Assembly (NCBI GenBank): GCA_900549675.1
Contig: URPG01000027.1
Coordinates: 1 to 12,792, forward strand
Length of the DNA stretch: 12,792 nucleotides
Source of the DNA: an uncultured Oscillospiraceae bacterium
GTDB lineage: Bacteria; Bacillota; Clostridia; Oscillospirales; Acutalibacteraceae
Direction: 5' to 3'
Every line of letters begins with the position of its first letter. Positions within the stretch are counted from its first letter, which is position 1. Made by a program: the position numbers and the translations under genes. This document shows, in pieces, positions 6,258 to 12,602 of this stretch. The notes under the pieces are model-generated. The model was not told where the DNA came from and made no database searches. It saw only the letters and a list, made by a program, of their open reading frames with translations.

Positions 6258-6950
6258 ATGAATTATTCCCATGAAGTGGAAAATATGTGTATTGTGGCAA
6301 AGGGACCTCATCACGGTCCGGCTCCCATTCCGGAAGAGGGAAAATGGGTAAAATCGTATGAAATTAAGGATATCTCCGGTCTTTCTCACGGTATTGGCTG
6401 GTGTGCCCCGCAGCAGGGTGCCTGCAAATTGACGCTCAACGTCAAAGACGGCATTGTGGAAGAAGCTTTGGTTGAAACCATCGGCTGCTCTGGTATGACT
6501 CACTCTGCCGCTATGGCAGCAGAAATTCTGCCCGGCAAAACTCTTTTGGAGTGTTTGAACACTGATCTCGTTTGTGACGCTATCAACGTTGCTATGAGAG
6601 AAATTTTCAAACAGCTTGCTTACGGCAGAAGCCAAACCGCTTTCTCCGAGGGTGGCTTACCCATCGGCGCAGGACTGGAAGATTTAGGCAAGGGACTTCG
6701 CTCACAAGTTGGTACCATGTACAGCACAGGCGCTAAGGGTGTACGTTACATGGAAATGGCAGAGGGATATGTCATTAAAATGGCCCTTGATGAAAACAAT
6801 GAAGTCACAGGTTATCAGTTTGTTAAACTTGGCAAAATGCTTGAAGACATCCGCCGCGGTGTTTCTCCTGATGAAGCCTATAAAAACAATATCGGTCAAT
6901 ATGGTCGTTTTGACAACGCCGCTAAATATATTGATCCGAGAGAAGAATAA
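6258..6950 (+). CDS. NifU/IscU-like iron-sulfur scaffold protein, partner of the GGGtGRT protein
   Basis: This 230-residue protein resembles the NifU N-terminal/IscU scaffold fold. The stretch from GACKLTLNVKDG through ETIGCSGMTHSAAMAAE to PGKTLLEC (54-99) follows the IscU pattern of a beta hairpin, then GC at the cluster site, then a helix and a GK[ST]L turn. It has six cysteines: C11, C49, C56, C77, C99 and C106. C77 matches the second IscU cluster ligand, and C49 or C56 could match the first. No cysteine lies after residue 106, so the third IscU ligand is missing from its usual C-terminal place. The protein is longer than IscU (about 128 residues). The ATG at 6258 follows AAAGGAG; an earlier in-frame ATG at 6180 lies at the mRNA start and is rejected. 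It is co-transcribed with the GGGtGRT gene 25 bp downstream. Function in Fe-S assembly is likely but unproven. Confidence 0.85.
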   Translation: MNYSHEVENMCIVAKGPHHGPAPIPEEGKWVKSYEIKDISGLSHGIGWCAPQQGACKLTLNVKDGIVEEALVETIGCSGMTHSAAMAAEILPGKTLLECLNTDLVCDAINVAMREIFKQLAYGRSQTAFSEGGLPIGAGLEDLGKGLRSQVGTMYSTGAKGVRYMEMAEGYVIKMALDENNEVTGYQFVKLGKMLEDIRRGVSPDEAYKNNIGQYGRFDNAAKYIDPREE

Positions 6951-6975
6951 GACCATAGAATAGGAGGACAATAGA

Positions 6976-7983
6976 ATGGCTAATGATGTCATGTTTGAAG
7001 GCAAAGAAAGAAGAATTGCCAAGATTGAGAAATGTCTGGCCGAGTATGGCCTTAAAAGTCTTGAAGAAGCACGTGAACTTTGTAAATCCAAGGGTTTTGA
7101 CCCTTATGAAATCGTAAAAGGCGTTCAGCCTATCGCTTTTGAAAATGCCAGCTGGGCTTATACCCTCGGCTGTGCTGTTGCTATTAAGAAGGGCACCAAA
7201 ACAGCCGCCGACGCTGCTGAGGCAATCGGCATCGGTCTTGAGGCTTTCTGCATTCCCGGTTCTGTTGCAGAACAAAGAAGTGTTGGTATCGGTCATGGTA
7301 ATCTCGGTGCTATGCTGCTTAGAGATGAAACCAAATGCTTCGCCTTTTTAGCCGGTCACGAATCTTTCGCTGCAGCTGAAGGTGCTATCGGTATCGCTAA
7401 AACCGCTAACCGCGCCAGAAAAGAACCCCTGAGAATCATCCTCAATGGTTTGGGAAAAGATGCCGCTTATATTATTTCCAGAATCAACGGTTTTACCTAT
7501 GTAAAAACAGATTATGATTTCTACACAGGCAAACTGAATATTATTGAAACTAAAGCTTTCTCCGACGGTGAAAGAGCCGCTGTTAAATGCTACGGTGCCA
7601 ACGATGTTTTGGAAGGCGTTGCCATTATGCAGGAAGAGGGCGTAGATGTTTCCATCACCGGTAACTCCACAAACCCCACACGTTTCCAGCACTTGGTTGC
7701 CGGTACTTACAAGAAATGGTCCAATGAACACAATAAGAAATATTTCTCCGTTGCATCCGGCGGCGGTACAGGACGTACTCTGCACCCCGACAACATGGGC
7801 GCAGGCCCTGCTTCTTACGGTCTGACAGATTCCATGGGCAGAATGCACGGTGACGCTCAGTTTGCCGGTTCTTCTTCTGTTCCTGCACACGTTGAAATGA
7901 TGGGACTCATCGGCATGGGCAATAACCCCATGGTTGGTGCTACTGTTGCTTGTGCTGTTGCTGTTTACGAAGGAACAAAATAA
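6976..7983 (+). CDS. GGGtGRT family protein (function unknown)
   Basis: This 335-residue protein carries the family-defining motif GGGTGRT at 262-268, inside a Gly-rich C-terminal third that also has HPDNMGAGPASYGLTD and a VAGTYKKW stretch just before. The family is recognised in anaerobic bacteria without an assigned reaction. Earlier conserved-looking glycine stretches, such as GIGHGNLGAMLL (104-115) and FLAGHESFAAAEGAIG (124-139), suggest a cofactor- or nucleotide-binding enzyme, but no known catalytic signature was identified. Cysteines are at 20, 36, 66, 92, 121, 205 and 326. No signal peptide or clear membrane helix is seen, so it is probably cytoplasmic. The ribosome binding site is strong (AGGAGG). 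It is the second gene of an operon with the NifU-like scaffold, which suggests it receives or helps handle an Fe-S cluster; that is inference. Confidence 0.92.
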   Translation: MANDVMFEGKERRIAKIEKCLAEYGLKSLEEARELCKSKGFDPYEIVKGVQPIAFENASWAYTLGCAVAIKKGTKTAADAAEAIGIGLEAFCIPGSVAEQRSVGIGHGNLGAMLLRDETKCFAFLAGHESFAAAEGAIGIAKTANRARKEPLRIILNGLGKDAAYIISRINGFTYVKTDYDFYTGKLNIIETKAFSDGERAAVKCYGANDVLEGVAIMQEEGVDVSITGNSTNPTRFQHLVAGTYKKWSNEHNKKYFSVASGGGTGRTLHPDNMGAGPASYGLTDSMGRMHGDAQFAGSSSVPAHVEMMGLIGMGNNPMVGATVACAVAVYEGTK

Positions 7984-7988
7984 ATAAG

Positions 7989-8013
7989 AAACCATTTTAG
8001 TTCTATGGTTTTT
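7989..8013 (+). terminator. Weak hairpin just after the GGGtGRT gene
   Basis: A 7-bp stem AAACCAT/ATGGTTT (7989-7995 with 8005-8011) has a 9-nt loop and a short T-run, and begins 6 bp after the stop. It may be a partial terminator or an mRNA 3' end stabiliser ahead of the stronger hairpin downstream. Confidence 0.45.
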
Positions 8014-8027
8014 ATGATTTAAGATTT

Positions 8028-8074
8028 AAAACACACCTTATGCATATTTTATGTTGAGGTGTGTTTTATTTTTT
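8028..8074 (+). terminator. Intrinsic terminator of the NifU-like/GGGtGRT operon
   Basis: A perfect 11-bp stem AAAACACACCT/AGGTGTGTTTT (8028-8038 with 8057-8067) is followed by a T-run to about 8075. Confidence 0.88.
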
Positions 8075-8075
8075 T

Positions 8076-8189
8076 ACTTTTCTAATAAATTGCTGGCATA
8101 AATACTTAGATCACATCCACAATTCTATGACCGCCCAACCTAATTTCGGGCATACTGTTCTCTTTTAAATATTTTTTAACCTCAACTCT
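8076..8189. other. Intergenic stretch with no recognised content
   Basis: This lies between the operon terminator and the inverted repeat before the lipoprotein gene. No ORF with a ribosome binding site, tRNA, hairpin or convincing promoter was seen on either strand. Confidence 0.5.
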
Positions 8190-8228
8190 AATCTAAAAAG
8201 AAAATATTTTATATTTTCTTTTTAGATT
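8190..8228. repeat. 18-bp perfect inverted repeat abutting the lipoprotein promoter
   Basis: AATCTAAAAAGAAAATAT (8190-8207) and its exact reverse complement (8211-8228) surround TTT. The repeat ends exactly where the -35 box TTGACA (8229) begins. It could be an operator for a dimeric repressor or activator, a cruciform, or a weak terminator of upstream read-through. It is A/T-rich and has only a four-T run after it, and a good terminator already lies at 8028-8074. Confidence 0.8.
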
Positions 8229-8257
8229 TTGACAATTCCACAAAAAAAGTCTACAAT
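8229..8257 (+). promoter_or_regulatory. Sigma-A promoter of the lipoprotein gene
   Basis: A perfect TTGACA (8229-8234), a 17-bp spacer and TACAAT (8252-8257). The start would be near 8264, giving a leader of about 23 nt that includes AAAGGAG. The inverted repeat directly upstream would let a bound protein contact RNA polymerase. Confidence 0.75.
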
Positions 8258-8286
8258 AAGATTAACAATTTGTAAAGGAGTTTCTT

Positions 8287-8832
8287 ATGAAATCTTTTCA
8301 AACAGCGGTAACTTCCGTCCTTATTTTGTTTTTGCTATTGGCAACAGGCTGCTCTGCTGCAGCGAGCCGACAGGAAATTACAGAAAATTTCGTGAAAAAA
8401 GCATTTACAATTCCGGACGCAAAATTTGCACAATCGGTTCAAGACCTCACGACGGAGGATTTTTCTGCAAAGGACGGAGAATCGATTGCCGTGCCGACGG
8501 CGGAGCAAGGTGAAAAATGGCAAAGCTTACTCAAGGATTTTGGCGGAGATGTCGTATCCGAAAAAATGCTTTCCTTTGATTCTTACTTTTTTCAGGACGT
8601 CATGATGTTGCATTTGATAGCAGGGCTCCATAATTATACCTGTACGGTAGACAAGGTTTCTGTCAAAGAAGTCAATGAGAATAAATTTTCTTTTCAAGTT
8701 CTTTTGACAGCAAGCTACAGCAGTGAGCCAGTAAAAGTGATTGGTGCCGTTACTTTTAATGACAAAAATTTAATGGAGGATATGTATATAGACTCGATGT
8801 CAGAATATCCTCCGCCCGCCCAAAGTGAATAA
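8287..8832 (+). CDS. Putative secreted lipoprotein of unknown function
   Basis: This 181-residue protein begins with a lipoprotein signal peptide: a lysine at position 2, a hydrophobic core (about 8-19) and the lipobox-like LATGC with the lipidated cysteine at C22. The mature part, about 159 residues, is polar, with charged helices (RQEITENFVKKAF) and several predicted beta-strands near the end (KFSFQVLLTASYSS, VKVIGAVTFND). It may be a small beta-rich fold, but no family was recognised. After modification it should be anchored on the outer face of the membrane. The ribosome binding site AAAGGAG is well placed. It is a single-gene unit between its own promoter and a strong terminator, next to the end of a phage-tail operon on the opposite strand. 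Confidence 0.82.
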   Translation: MKSFQTAVTSVLILFLLLATGCSAAASRQEITENFVKKAFTIPDAKFAQSVQDLTTEDFSAKDGESIAVPTAEQGEKWQSLLKDFGGDVVSEKMLSFDSYFFQDVMMLHLIAGLHNYTCTVDKVSVKEVNENKFSFQVLLTASYSSEPVKVIGAVTFNDKNLMEDMYIDSMSEYPPPAQSE

Positions 8833-8861
8833 GACAACACCCTACTGCATTGCATTTGTAC

Positions 8862-8904
8862 AAAAAAGGAAACGGACATGATTGATATGTCCGTTTCCTT
8901 TTTT
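8862..8904. terminator. Bidirectional terminator between the lipoprotein and tail operon
   Basis: A perfect 18-bp inverted repeat (8862-8879 with 8887-8904; core GGAAACGGACAT) has a 7-nt loop with A-tracts and T-tracts on the outer sides. It ends both convergent transcripts, and it marks the left boundary of phage-type genes. Confidence 0.93.
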
Positions 8905-8923
8905 AATTGTTTTGTTGATTTCT

Positions 8924-9403
8924 TTAAAATTTTTCTTCCAGAACTTCTATTTCCAAATGAGCGGGCAAAAGTTCTTCCAGTTCTTTGATGGCTTCTTCTT
9001 TTGTAACGCCGATAAAACGATGAACCGTTACTGTCAGTTTGCCTTCCTCTCGATTTTCTTGCAGGGTACCGTCTATCCCGACGGCAGTCAGCAGATTTTG
9101 AAATCGGCTAACCGCCGCATTTTCGCCTATATCGCCATAACGGGCCAACAACATTTTGCGTCTGTCCGATACCGTTCCGAGTGAGGGCAGATAACGGAAC
9201 AACTTCTCTTTTTCGTCTAGAATCTCAGGTGAGGCGGTTTCCAGAAATAAATCTCCCAATAGACGGTCAATTTCTTTCTCCAAAAGAAAAAATCCAGCTG
9301 CATAAGCGTCTATTTCACTTTCAAAAATTCCTTTTTGCGTCTTATGAAATTGGTATAATCCTGTTCTTTCCAGCGTATGAATCATATTTTCTTTTGCAGT
9401 CAT
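8924..9403 (-). CDS. Phage baseplate protein, DUF2313/XkdU (YmfQ) family
   Basis: This 159-residue tail protein has the size, position and sequence character of the XkdU/YmfQ (Mu gp48-like) family, which caps the baseplate wedge next to the J protein. An N-terminal helical region (IDAYAAGFFLLEKEIDRLL) is followed by ETASPEILDEKEKLF, a turn with DRRKMLLARYG, and a C-terminal beta-rich part (KLTVTVHRF) ending in the helix EEAIKELEELLPAHLEIEVLE, split at about 134-156. Its ATG overlaps the stop of the J gene (TAATG), so translation is probably coupled. It is the last gene of the operon; the terminator at 8862-8904 follows after 19 bp. Confidence 0.82.
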   Translation of the reverse strand: MTAKENMIHTLERTGLYQFHKTQKGIFESEIDAYAAGFFLLEKEIDRLLGDLFLETASPEILDEKEKLFRYLPSLGTVSDRRKMLLARYGDIGENAAVSRFQNLLTAVGIDGTLQENREEGKLTVTVHRFIGVTKEEAIKELEELLPAHLEIEVLEEKF

Positions 9404-10464
9404 TATATTTTCATCTCCAAAATATTCACTTGTCCCAATACCGGAATAATCCCTGTTTCTCCCAAATAATCAATAACATTAATTGCAAAAGAATAATTTT
9501 TGACCACACCGCTATTCATAAACACGGCTCCTAAATCTACTTTATAGATATAATCGCCTATTTTTCGTTTGGCATAGTAGTTGATAATATCCTGTTTCAC
9601 TTTTTCAGCCGCTTTTTCAAATGAAATTCCATCTTTTTCTCTGATATAGCTATATACATTGAAAACACGTGTTTGAGCGGGTTTTACGGTCACGTCCACA
9701 TTAATTTCTCTTGCCTCATCAAGTTTATCCTGCACGGCCTGTATGACCGCCTCTGACGGTGCCTCACCTTTGCCCCAGACATAAACCGTAACAGTACCGA
9801 TTCCATTTTCTCTTGCAACTGCAGCCGCTGAATACACACCTTCTACCTCTAAAGCTTTTCGCCGATAAAACTCTTTATTGGTACCGTTGGACAAAACAGA
9901 ATAGGCCTCAAGCAATCTTATTCGCAAAAAATCGTCAGACTCTTCCTCCATTCCGCCGCTAAAGGCAATTTCATTTATTACTTTTTCAATCCCTACGGGA
10001 GGTGTAACCAAGGTGTCAATGGTTTCAGCGGCGGCATTTCCGTTAATGCCGCCTTCTACGGCTTGTGCGGCCATGGATACCGAAAGCTCTCCTGCTTTTA
10101 AAATGCCGCTCTCAATGGTTTCATATTCTTGTGAAAAATCACCTGAAGTGGCACAAACCGTTCCTTTTGGAATGGTCACATCATACGTCAAAACAGAAGA
10201 ACGATAAAACGTCAGAACGCCCTGTGCTCTTTCGGCGTTCCGCCGTTTTATGCCCCGTTGTGCGGCATGCCTGTCTAGGTTTTCACCCTCCGCTGTTTGC
10301 GGAAATGCTTGTTTCCTCAGCCAACCGATTTCGGTCATCAACTTATGGATTTCTCCTGCTAACACCTTTAGACGGATGCCAATGTCGGCCGCATCCGCCG
10401 GAGCGGAACCGCTTTCGGTTTCATACACTGTTTTCATTCGGCCAAGTATTTCCTCATAAGTCAT
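9403..10464 (-). CDS. Baseplate J-like protein (XkdT type)
   Basis: This 353-residue wedge protein belongs to the baseplate J family (P2 gpJ, Mu gp47, XkdT). The N-terminus has the usual helical region and GENLDRHAAQRGIKR (60-74), where early tail proteins show the G..LD..A...G..R pattern. Then come IPKGTV (98-103), GGINGNAAAETI (138-149), and the hallmark VEGVYSAAAVARENGIGTVTVYV (split across about 207-229). It connects the hub to the tail fibre network in contractile baseplates. The start follows AAAGGAG and overlaps the gp25-like gene by 11 bp. Length is normal and no truncation is seen. Confidence 0.93.
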   Translation of the reverse strand: MTYEEILGRMKTVYETESGSAPADAADIGIRLKVLAGEIHKLMTEIGWLRKQAFPQTAEGENLDRHAAQRGIKRRNAERAQGVLTFYRSSVLTYDVTIPKGTVCATSGDFSQEYETIESGILKAGELSVSMAAQAVEGGINGNAAAETIDTLVTPPVGIEKVINEIAFSGGMEEESDDFLRIRLLEAYSVLSNGTNKEFYRRKALEVEGVYSAAAVARENGIGTVTVYVWGKGEAPSEAVIQAVQDKLDEAREINVDVTVKPAQTRVFNVYSYIREKDGISFEKAAEKVKQDIINYYAKRKIGDYIYKVDLGAVFMNSGVVKNYSFAINVIDYLGETGIIPVLGQVNILEMKI

Positions 10465-10798
10465 CGTTTTTCTCCTTTATCCGTAATTTTACAAATCCTA
10501 CACCTTTCCCTGTATCAATCTCTATTCGAATTTCATTTCCCTGTTTTTCTGCCGTAAGAGCCTGCATATCCGAAACCTCCGATAAAGCTTCATTGGCGTA
10601 AGCAAGCAATCTCTCTGGGTAATCTTCACTTTCATGCTCCTGTATTCTGCTGCCAAAATTCTTATCATATAAAAAACTGCCCAGTGGTACCGACAAAATA
10701 AATTCCGCCTGCTGCAAAAAATCTTCCCGCTCTGTCAATATAATCGGCAGCCCCCGTTCATTAGTAACAATTCTTCCTTCTTTGACTTTTAAATTCAT
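10454..10798 (-). CDS. Baseplate wedge protein, gp25/XkdS-like
   Basis: This 114-residue protein is of the gp25/GpW or DUF2634 (XkdS) type, which forms the core of the baseplate wedge and joins it to the sheath. Visible family features are an ILTEREDFLQQAEFIL helix near 20-35, then PLGSFLYDKNFGSRIQEH (38-55), equivalent to the R/G-rich turn after a short strand in this family. A second helix, YPERLLAYANEALSEV, and a beta-strand pair ending VKLRIKEKN follow. It has a near-perfect ribosome binding site (AAGGAGGT). It starts directly after the stop of the upstream gene with no gap and overlaps the J gene downstream. Confidence 0.85.
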   Translation of the reverse strand: MNLKVKEGRIVTNERGLPIILTEREDFLQQAEFILSVPLGSFLYDKNFGSRIQEHESEDYPERLLAYANEALSEVSDMQALTAEKQGNEIRIEIDTGKGVGFVKLRIKEKNDDL

Positions 10799-11131
10799 TC
10801 AAACCTCCTTGGGGGCAAAAAGTTGTCCGTTAACCCACACTTCTCCGTTGTTTTTCAGATAAATTTCTGCTCCTCCTAAGGAACGCAAACGAATTTCTCC
10901 CGGCAGTAATTCCACATTATCCGCTGATTCTCCCCCCAAATAACAACCGTTGACCATAAGCCCGGTTGCCCCTTTGGGCGGTATACTGCTTATGCCATAA
11001 GGGGTAAGCACCGCTGAATCCCGATATTCTCTTTCCGCTTGTATGGTTGGTTTGGCTTGATTTTCTGTAATCGTTCCGGTGTTAATCAAAGCCTGCGATT
11101 TTTTTTCTGTCAGTTTTTGCGTCAGCCACAT
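10799..11131 (-). CDS. Short baseplate spike protein, gpV/gp45-like
   Basis: This 110-residue protein lies between the hub and the gp25-like gene, the usual place of the gpV/gp45 spike or of XkdR. The middle, LTPYGISSIPPKGATGLMVNG (split at about 43-63), and the end, PGEIRLRSLGGAEIYLKNNGEVWVNGQ, match the pattern of Mu gp45-type spike proteins, where a small beta-barrel part is followed by strands of the needle. It is short for a full spike, so the tip may be stunted or completed by another protein. The alternative is an XkdR-like protein, but its sequence does not look like DUF2577. The start is 6 bp after the hub stop and has an AGGAGG site. Confidence 0.65.
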   Translation of the reverse strand: MWLTQKLTEKKSQALINTGTITENQAKPTIQAEREYRDSAVLTPYGISSIPPKGATGLMVNGCYLGGESADNVELLPGEIRLRSLGGAEIYLKNNGEVWVNGQLFAPKEV

Positions 11132-11137
11132 AAATAG

Positions 11138-12007
11138 TTAATCCTCCTGTAAATACAAAAGGGTATTTTCCCCTTTTTCATCTAAATGATAGCGAATTTG
11201 TGTAACCAAAAGGGATTTCTGTGCATCTCCTATCACTTTATCGCCGGGAGAAGCGTCCACAAACCCATCGCATACCACCTGCCATGTTTTTACTCTTTTC
11301 TCCTGCTCCTTTAAGTACGCAATCGGGGAACGGATATCTTGGTAGGTAAAATAGCGCTCCCTTGGCAGGCTATTTCCTGTAGGATTGGGATACGCCAGTT
11401 CATAAGCACCTGCGGCATTTTGTGTCCGAACTTTACTGATATGCCGATACGGCCGATACGCAAAACGGCTTTCGGTGATATGCGATAATTCAATCTCCTT
11501 GGGTTGACTGCTCTGAAGTTCTAATTCCTGATGGCGTACCCATAATTGGCTCTGTAAAAATCGTTCTGCATAGCGGGATAAAACCGTCCAGCAGCTCTCT
11601 CCTTTATAAATTTCAAACTGTCCTTTTCCTATTGTCTGCGGCTCTTCCCGCGTAGAAAATCCCAACGGCTGTGCATATTTCTGTACCATAACTTTCCAAG
11701 AGGGAGAAGATAGAACAGCCGGCTCCGCTTCATTATCCAGCAGTAATGCCTCGTGGCTTCGGCAAACAAATTCAATGGTAATGCCTGTATCATTCTGTAT
11801 ACTGAGCTGTTCATCTACAATTCCGCTGAATATCTTGTCTCCTTCTGCATAGACGTCCAGAAAAACACATTCGTCCCAAATGCTTACCGCCGGAAATTTG
11901 ACCTCCAATAAATCTGCCGGCACCCCTTGCTCCTTTTTTAAGGTTACCGACAAAGGTCTGCCCAACAGCAGTTTTGAACCGTCTTGTGTAATTGCCCAAA
12001 AAGTCAT
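11138..12007 (-). CDS. Baseplate hub protein, XkdQ/gpD-like
   Basis: This 289-residue hub protein corresponds to P2 gpD and T4 gp27-type ring proteins, which hold the spike under the tail tube. The call rests on length, position directly after the LysM protein, and sequence character: an N-terminal beta-domain (KLLLGRPLSVTLKKEQG, DVYAEGDKIFSGIVDEQ), a central ITIEFVCRSHEALLLDNEAE, then SWKVMVQKYAQPLGF and ESCWTVLSRYAERFL helices typical of the XkdQ family, and a C-terminal beta-rich part with DASPGDKVIG. The start overlaps the upstream stop as ATGA. No lysozyme or other enzymatic domain is present. Confidence 0.85.
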   Translation of the reverse strand: MTFWAITQDGSKLLLGRPLSVTLKKEQGVPADLLEVKFPAVSIWDECVFLDVYAEGDKIFSGIVDEQLSIQNDTGITIEFVCRSHEALLLDNEAEPAVLSSPSWKVMVQKYAQPLGFSTREEPQTIGKGQFEIYKGESCWTVLSRYAERFLQSQLWVRHQELELQSSQPKEIELSHITESRFAYRPYRHISKVRTQNAAGAYELAYPNPTGNSLPRERYFTYQDIRSPIAYLKEQEKRVKTWQVVCDGFVDASPGDKVIGDAQKSLLVTQIRYHLDEKGENTLLYLQED

Positions 12008-12519
12008 GAAATCACCACCTTTTCCCCTGCTTTCAAATAATGTATATCTCGAATATGAGGATTCCGCTCAATGAGTTTATCAATTGAAACAGCAAACTGG
12101 TTGGCAATCTCCCACAATGACTCTCCCTCTTGTTCCGTAATGATTTGCTTCGCCTGTGTTTTGGGCGGTTTGCTCTGCTCTGAAAAAGAAAAGCTGTACT
12201 CCACCACATTTTCGCCTGTCTTCCCCACAAACACGAGATTTTCCATGACTGCCATAAACGGCAATTGATTGGGAAGCTGCAAACTGCCCTCACCGTTTTG
12301 ATAAAATACTTTTTGCAATTCCTGAAAAGTTCTCATACTGCCGGCACCCGTAAAATACCCTCGTCCTGTTACCTGCCGATTCACCTTTCCTGTCTTTTTT
12401 CCTTTCGTTTTTGAAAATGGAACAAAAATTTCTTGTATCACCTTGTTTTCTTTTATTTCCAACTGCGTGGGATTGACAGGCCAAACAAAGCTTTTGAATT
12501 TCATTGGCATTAAACGCAT
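12004..12519 (-). CDS. LysM-domain tail protein, XkdP-like
   Basis: This 171-residue protein is of the XkdP type. The N-terminal part (about 1-115) has FKSFVWPVNPTQLEI and a GRGYFTGAGSMRTFQELQ stretch found in tail assembly proteins that sit between the tube and the hub. The C-terminus (126-170) is a LysM fold (ITEQEGESLWEIANQF, LIERNPHI, LKAGEKVVI). In tail proteins this LysM is thought to act in assembly or tube-hub contact rather than only in cell-wall binding. The first ATG at 12519 has GGAGG seven bases upstream and is preferred over nearby internal ATGs. The end overlaps the hub start by 4 bp. The tape-measure gene that often precedes this gene is not seen in the window. Confidence 0.85.
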   Translation of the reverse strand: MRLMPMKFKSFVWPVNPTQLEIKENKVIQEIFVPFSKTKGKKTGKVNRQVTGRGYFTGAGSMRTFQELQKVFYQNGEGSLQLPNQLPFMAVMENLVFVGKTGENVVEYSFSFSEQSKPPKTQAKQIITEQEGESLWEIANQFAVSIDKLIERNPHIRDIHYLKAGEKVVIS

Positions 12520-12602
12520 AGATATCCTCCAAAATCCGTGGGATAGCGTCGGCTATCCCGTTCCAATTCTTCTGATAAACGTTCTAATTCTGTTTGGTTC
12601 AA
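12510..12602 (-). CDS. 30-residue ORF with TTG start, overlapped on both sides
   Basis: This very short frame begins with TTG at 12602, which overlaps the TGA stop of the preceding frame (AATTGA), and ends at TAA (12512-12510) inside the LysM gene, overlapping it by 10 bp. A strong AGGAGGG site lies 8 bp before the TTG. The product would be charged and helical (NQTELERLSEELERDSRRY) and ends FGGYLCV. It has no known family. The tight overlaps fit a small real tail gene that also carries the LysM ribosome binding site. It could instead be only a coupling leader, or the tail of a frameshifted product. Confidence 0.5.
   Translation of the reverse strand: MNQTELERLSEELERDSRRYPTDFGGYLCV

Noticed and set aside
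6087..6635. Antisense open frame (182 codons) over the NifU-like gene and its promoter
   Set aside because: It overlaps a clear promoter, leader and coding start on the other strand, and its product shows no recognisable domain.
7348..7995. Long antisense open frame (215 codons) across the GGGtGRT gene
   Set aside because: It lies entirely on the opposite strand of a well-supported gene, has no convincing ribosome binding site, and its composition follows from the codon use of the sense gene.
8076..8286. Prophage attachment site or tRNA near the tail module's left edge
   Set aside because: No tRNA gene was seen. An attachment repeat cannot be tested without the right end of the element.
10065..10601. 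Plus-strand open frame opposite the J and gp25-like genes
   Set aside because: A mirror of two well-supported tail genes, with no ribosome binding site and a Ser/Pro/Phe-rich product typical of shadow frames.
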